A DNA stretch of 6,930 nt from Opitutia bacterium. GTDB lineage: Bacteria; Verrucomicrobiota; Verrucomicrobiia; Opitutales; Opitutaceae. Below the pieces are notes generated by a model. It saw only the letters and a program-made list of their open reading frames with translations, was not told the DNA's origin and did no database searches. Below are positions 6,926-6,930 of the stretch, one piece after another (the first letter of the stretch is position 1; each line of letters opens with the position of its first letter). Location: assembly GCA_003157575.1 (NCBI GenBank), contig PMKA01000103.1:1-6930 (forward strand), read 5' to 3'. A program made the translations under genes and the position numbers.

Positions 6926-6930
6926 CGTTA

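Overview
The window holds two divergent transcription units around a non-coding stretch of about 440-510 bases, depending on which ytcA start is correct. The DNA is GC-rich. Most starts lack a clear Shine-Dalgarno sequence. The genes point to a Gram-negative plant-polysaccharide degrader. I infer Verrucomicrobiota, Opitutaceae-like, from the full-length GH115 enzyme, the weak Shine-Dalgarno signals and the 'TTTGCG...CTTTGCGGTT' intergenic text. No marker gene is present to prove this.

Left part (minus strand, 1-3436 or 3514): a compact operon, ytcA-mdtN-mdtO. It encodes a small YtcA-family membrane lipoprotein, an HlyD/EmrA-type periplasmic adaptor close to E. coli MdtN, and a FUSC-family inner-membrane protein close to E. 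coli MdtO. With ATG starts, both junctions have 12-base gaps. mdtO runs off the left edge with roughly its last 25-40 codons missing. In E. coli the next gene is mdtP, the outer-membrane channel, so its counterpart is expected just outside the window. Together the products would form a three-part pump for aromatic or drug-like compounds.

Middle (3515-3950): upstream of ytcA lies a plausible sigma70-type promoter. About 66 bases upstream of its predicted transcription start is a perfect ATAC-N7-GTAT dyad, the classical LysR-type regulator recognition box at its classical distance. The side next to the right-hand gene (about 3779-3897) carries short degenerate repeats that also stay open in the reading frame of the next gene, giving it a false 54-residue N-terminal extension.

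Right part (plus strand, 3951-6875): one secreted glycoside hydrolase of family GH115 (xylan alpha-1,2-glucuronidase type), complete with signal peptide and C-terminal domain. An interrupted hairpin follows its stop codon.

I see no CRISPR array, mobile element, tRNA or rRNA, and no clearly new system. The most useful leads are the LysR-box/promoter arrangement, the repeat-derived false gene extension, and the pairing of an aromatic-efflux operon with a hemicellulase.
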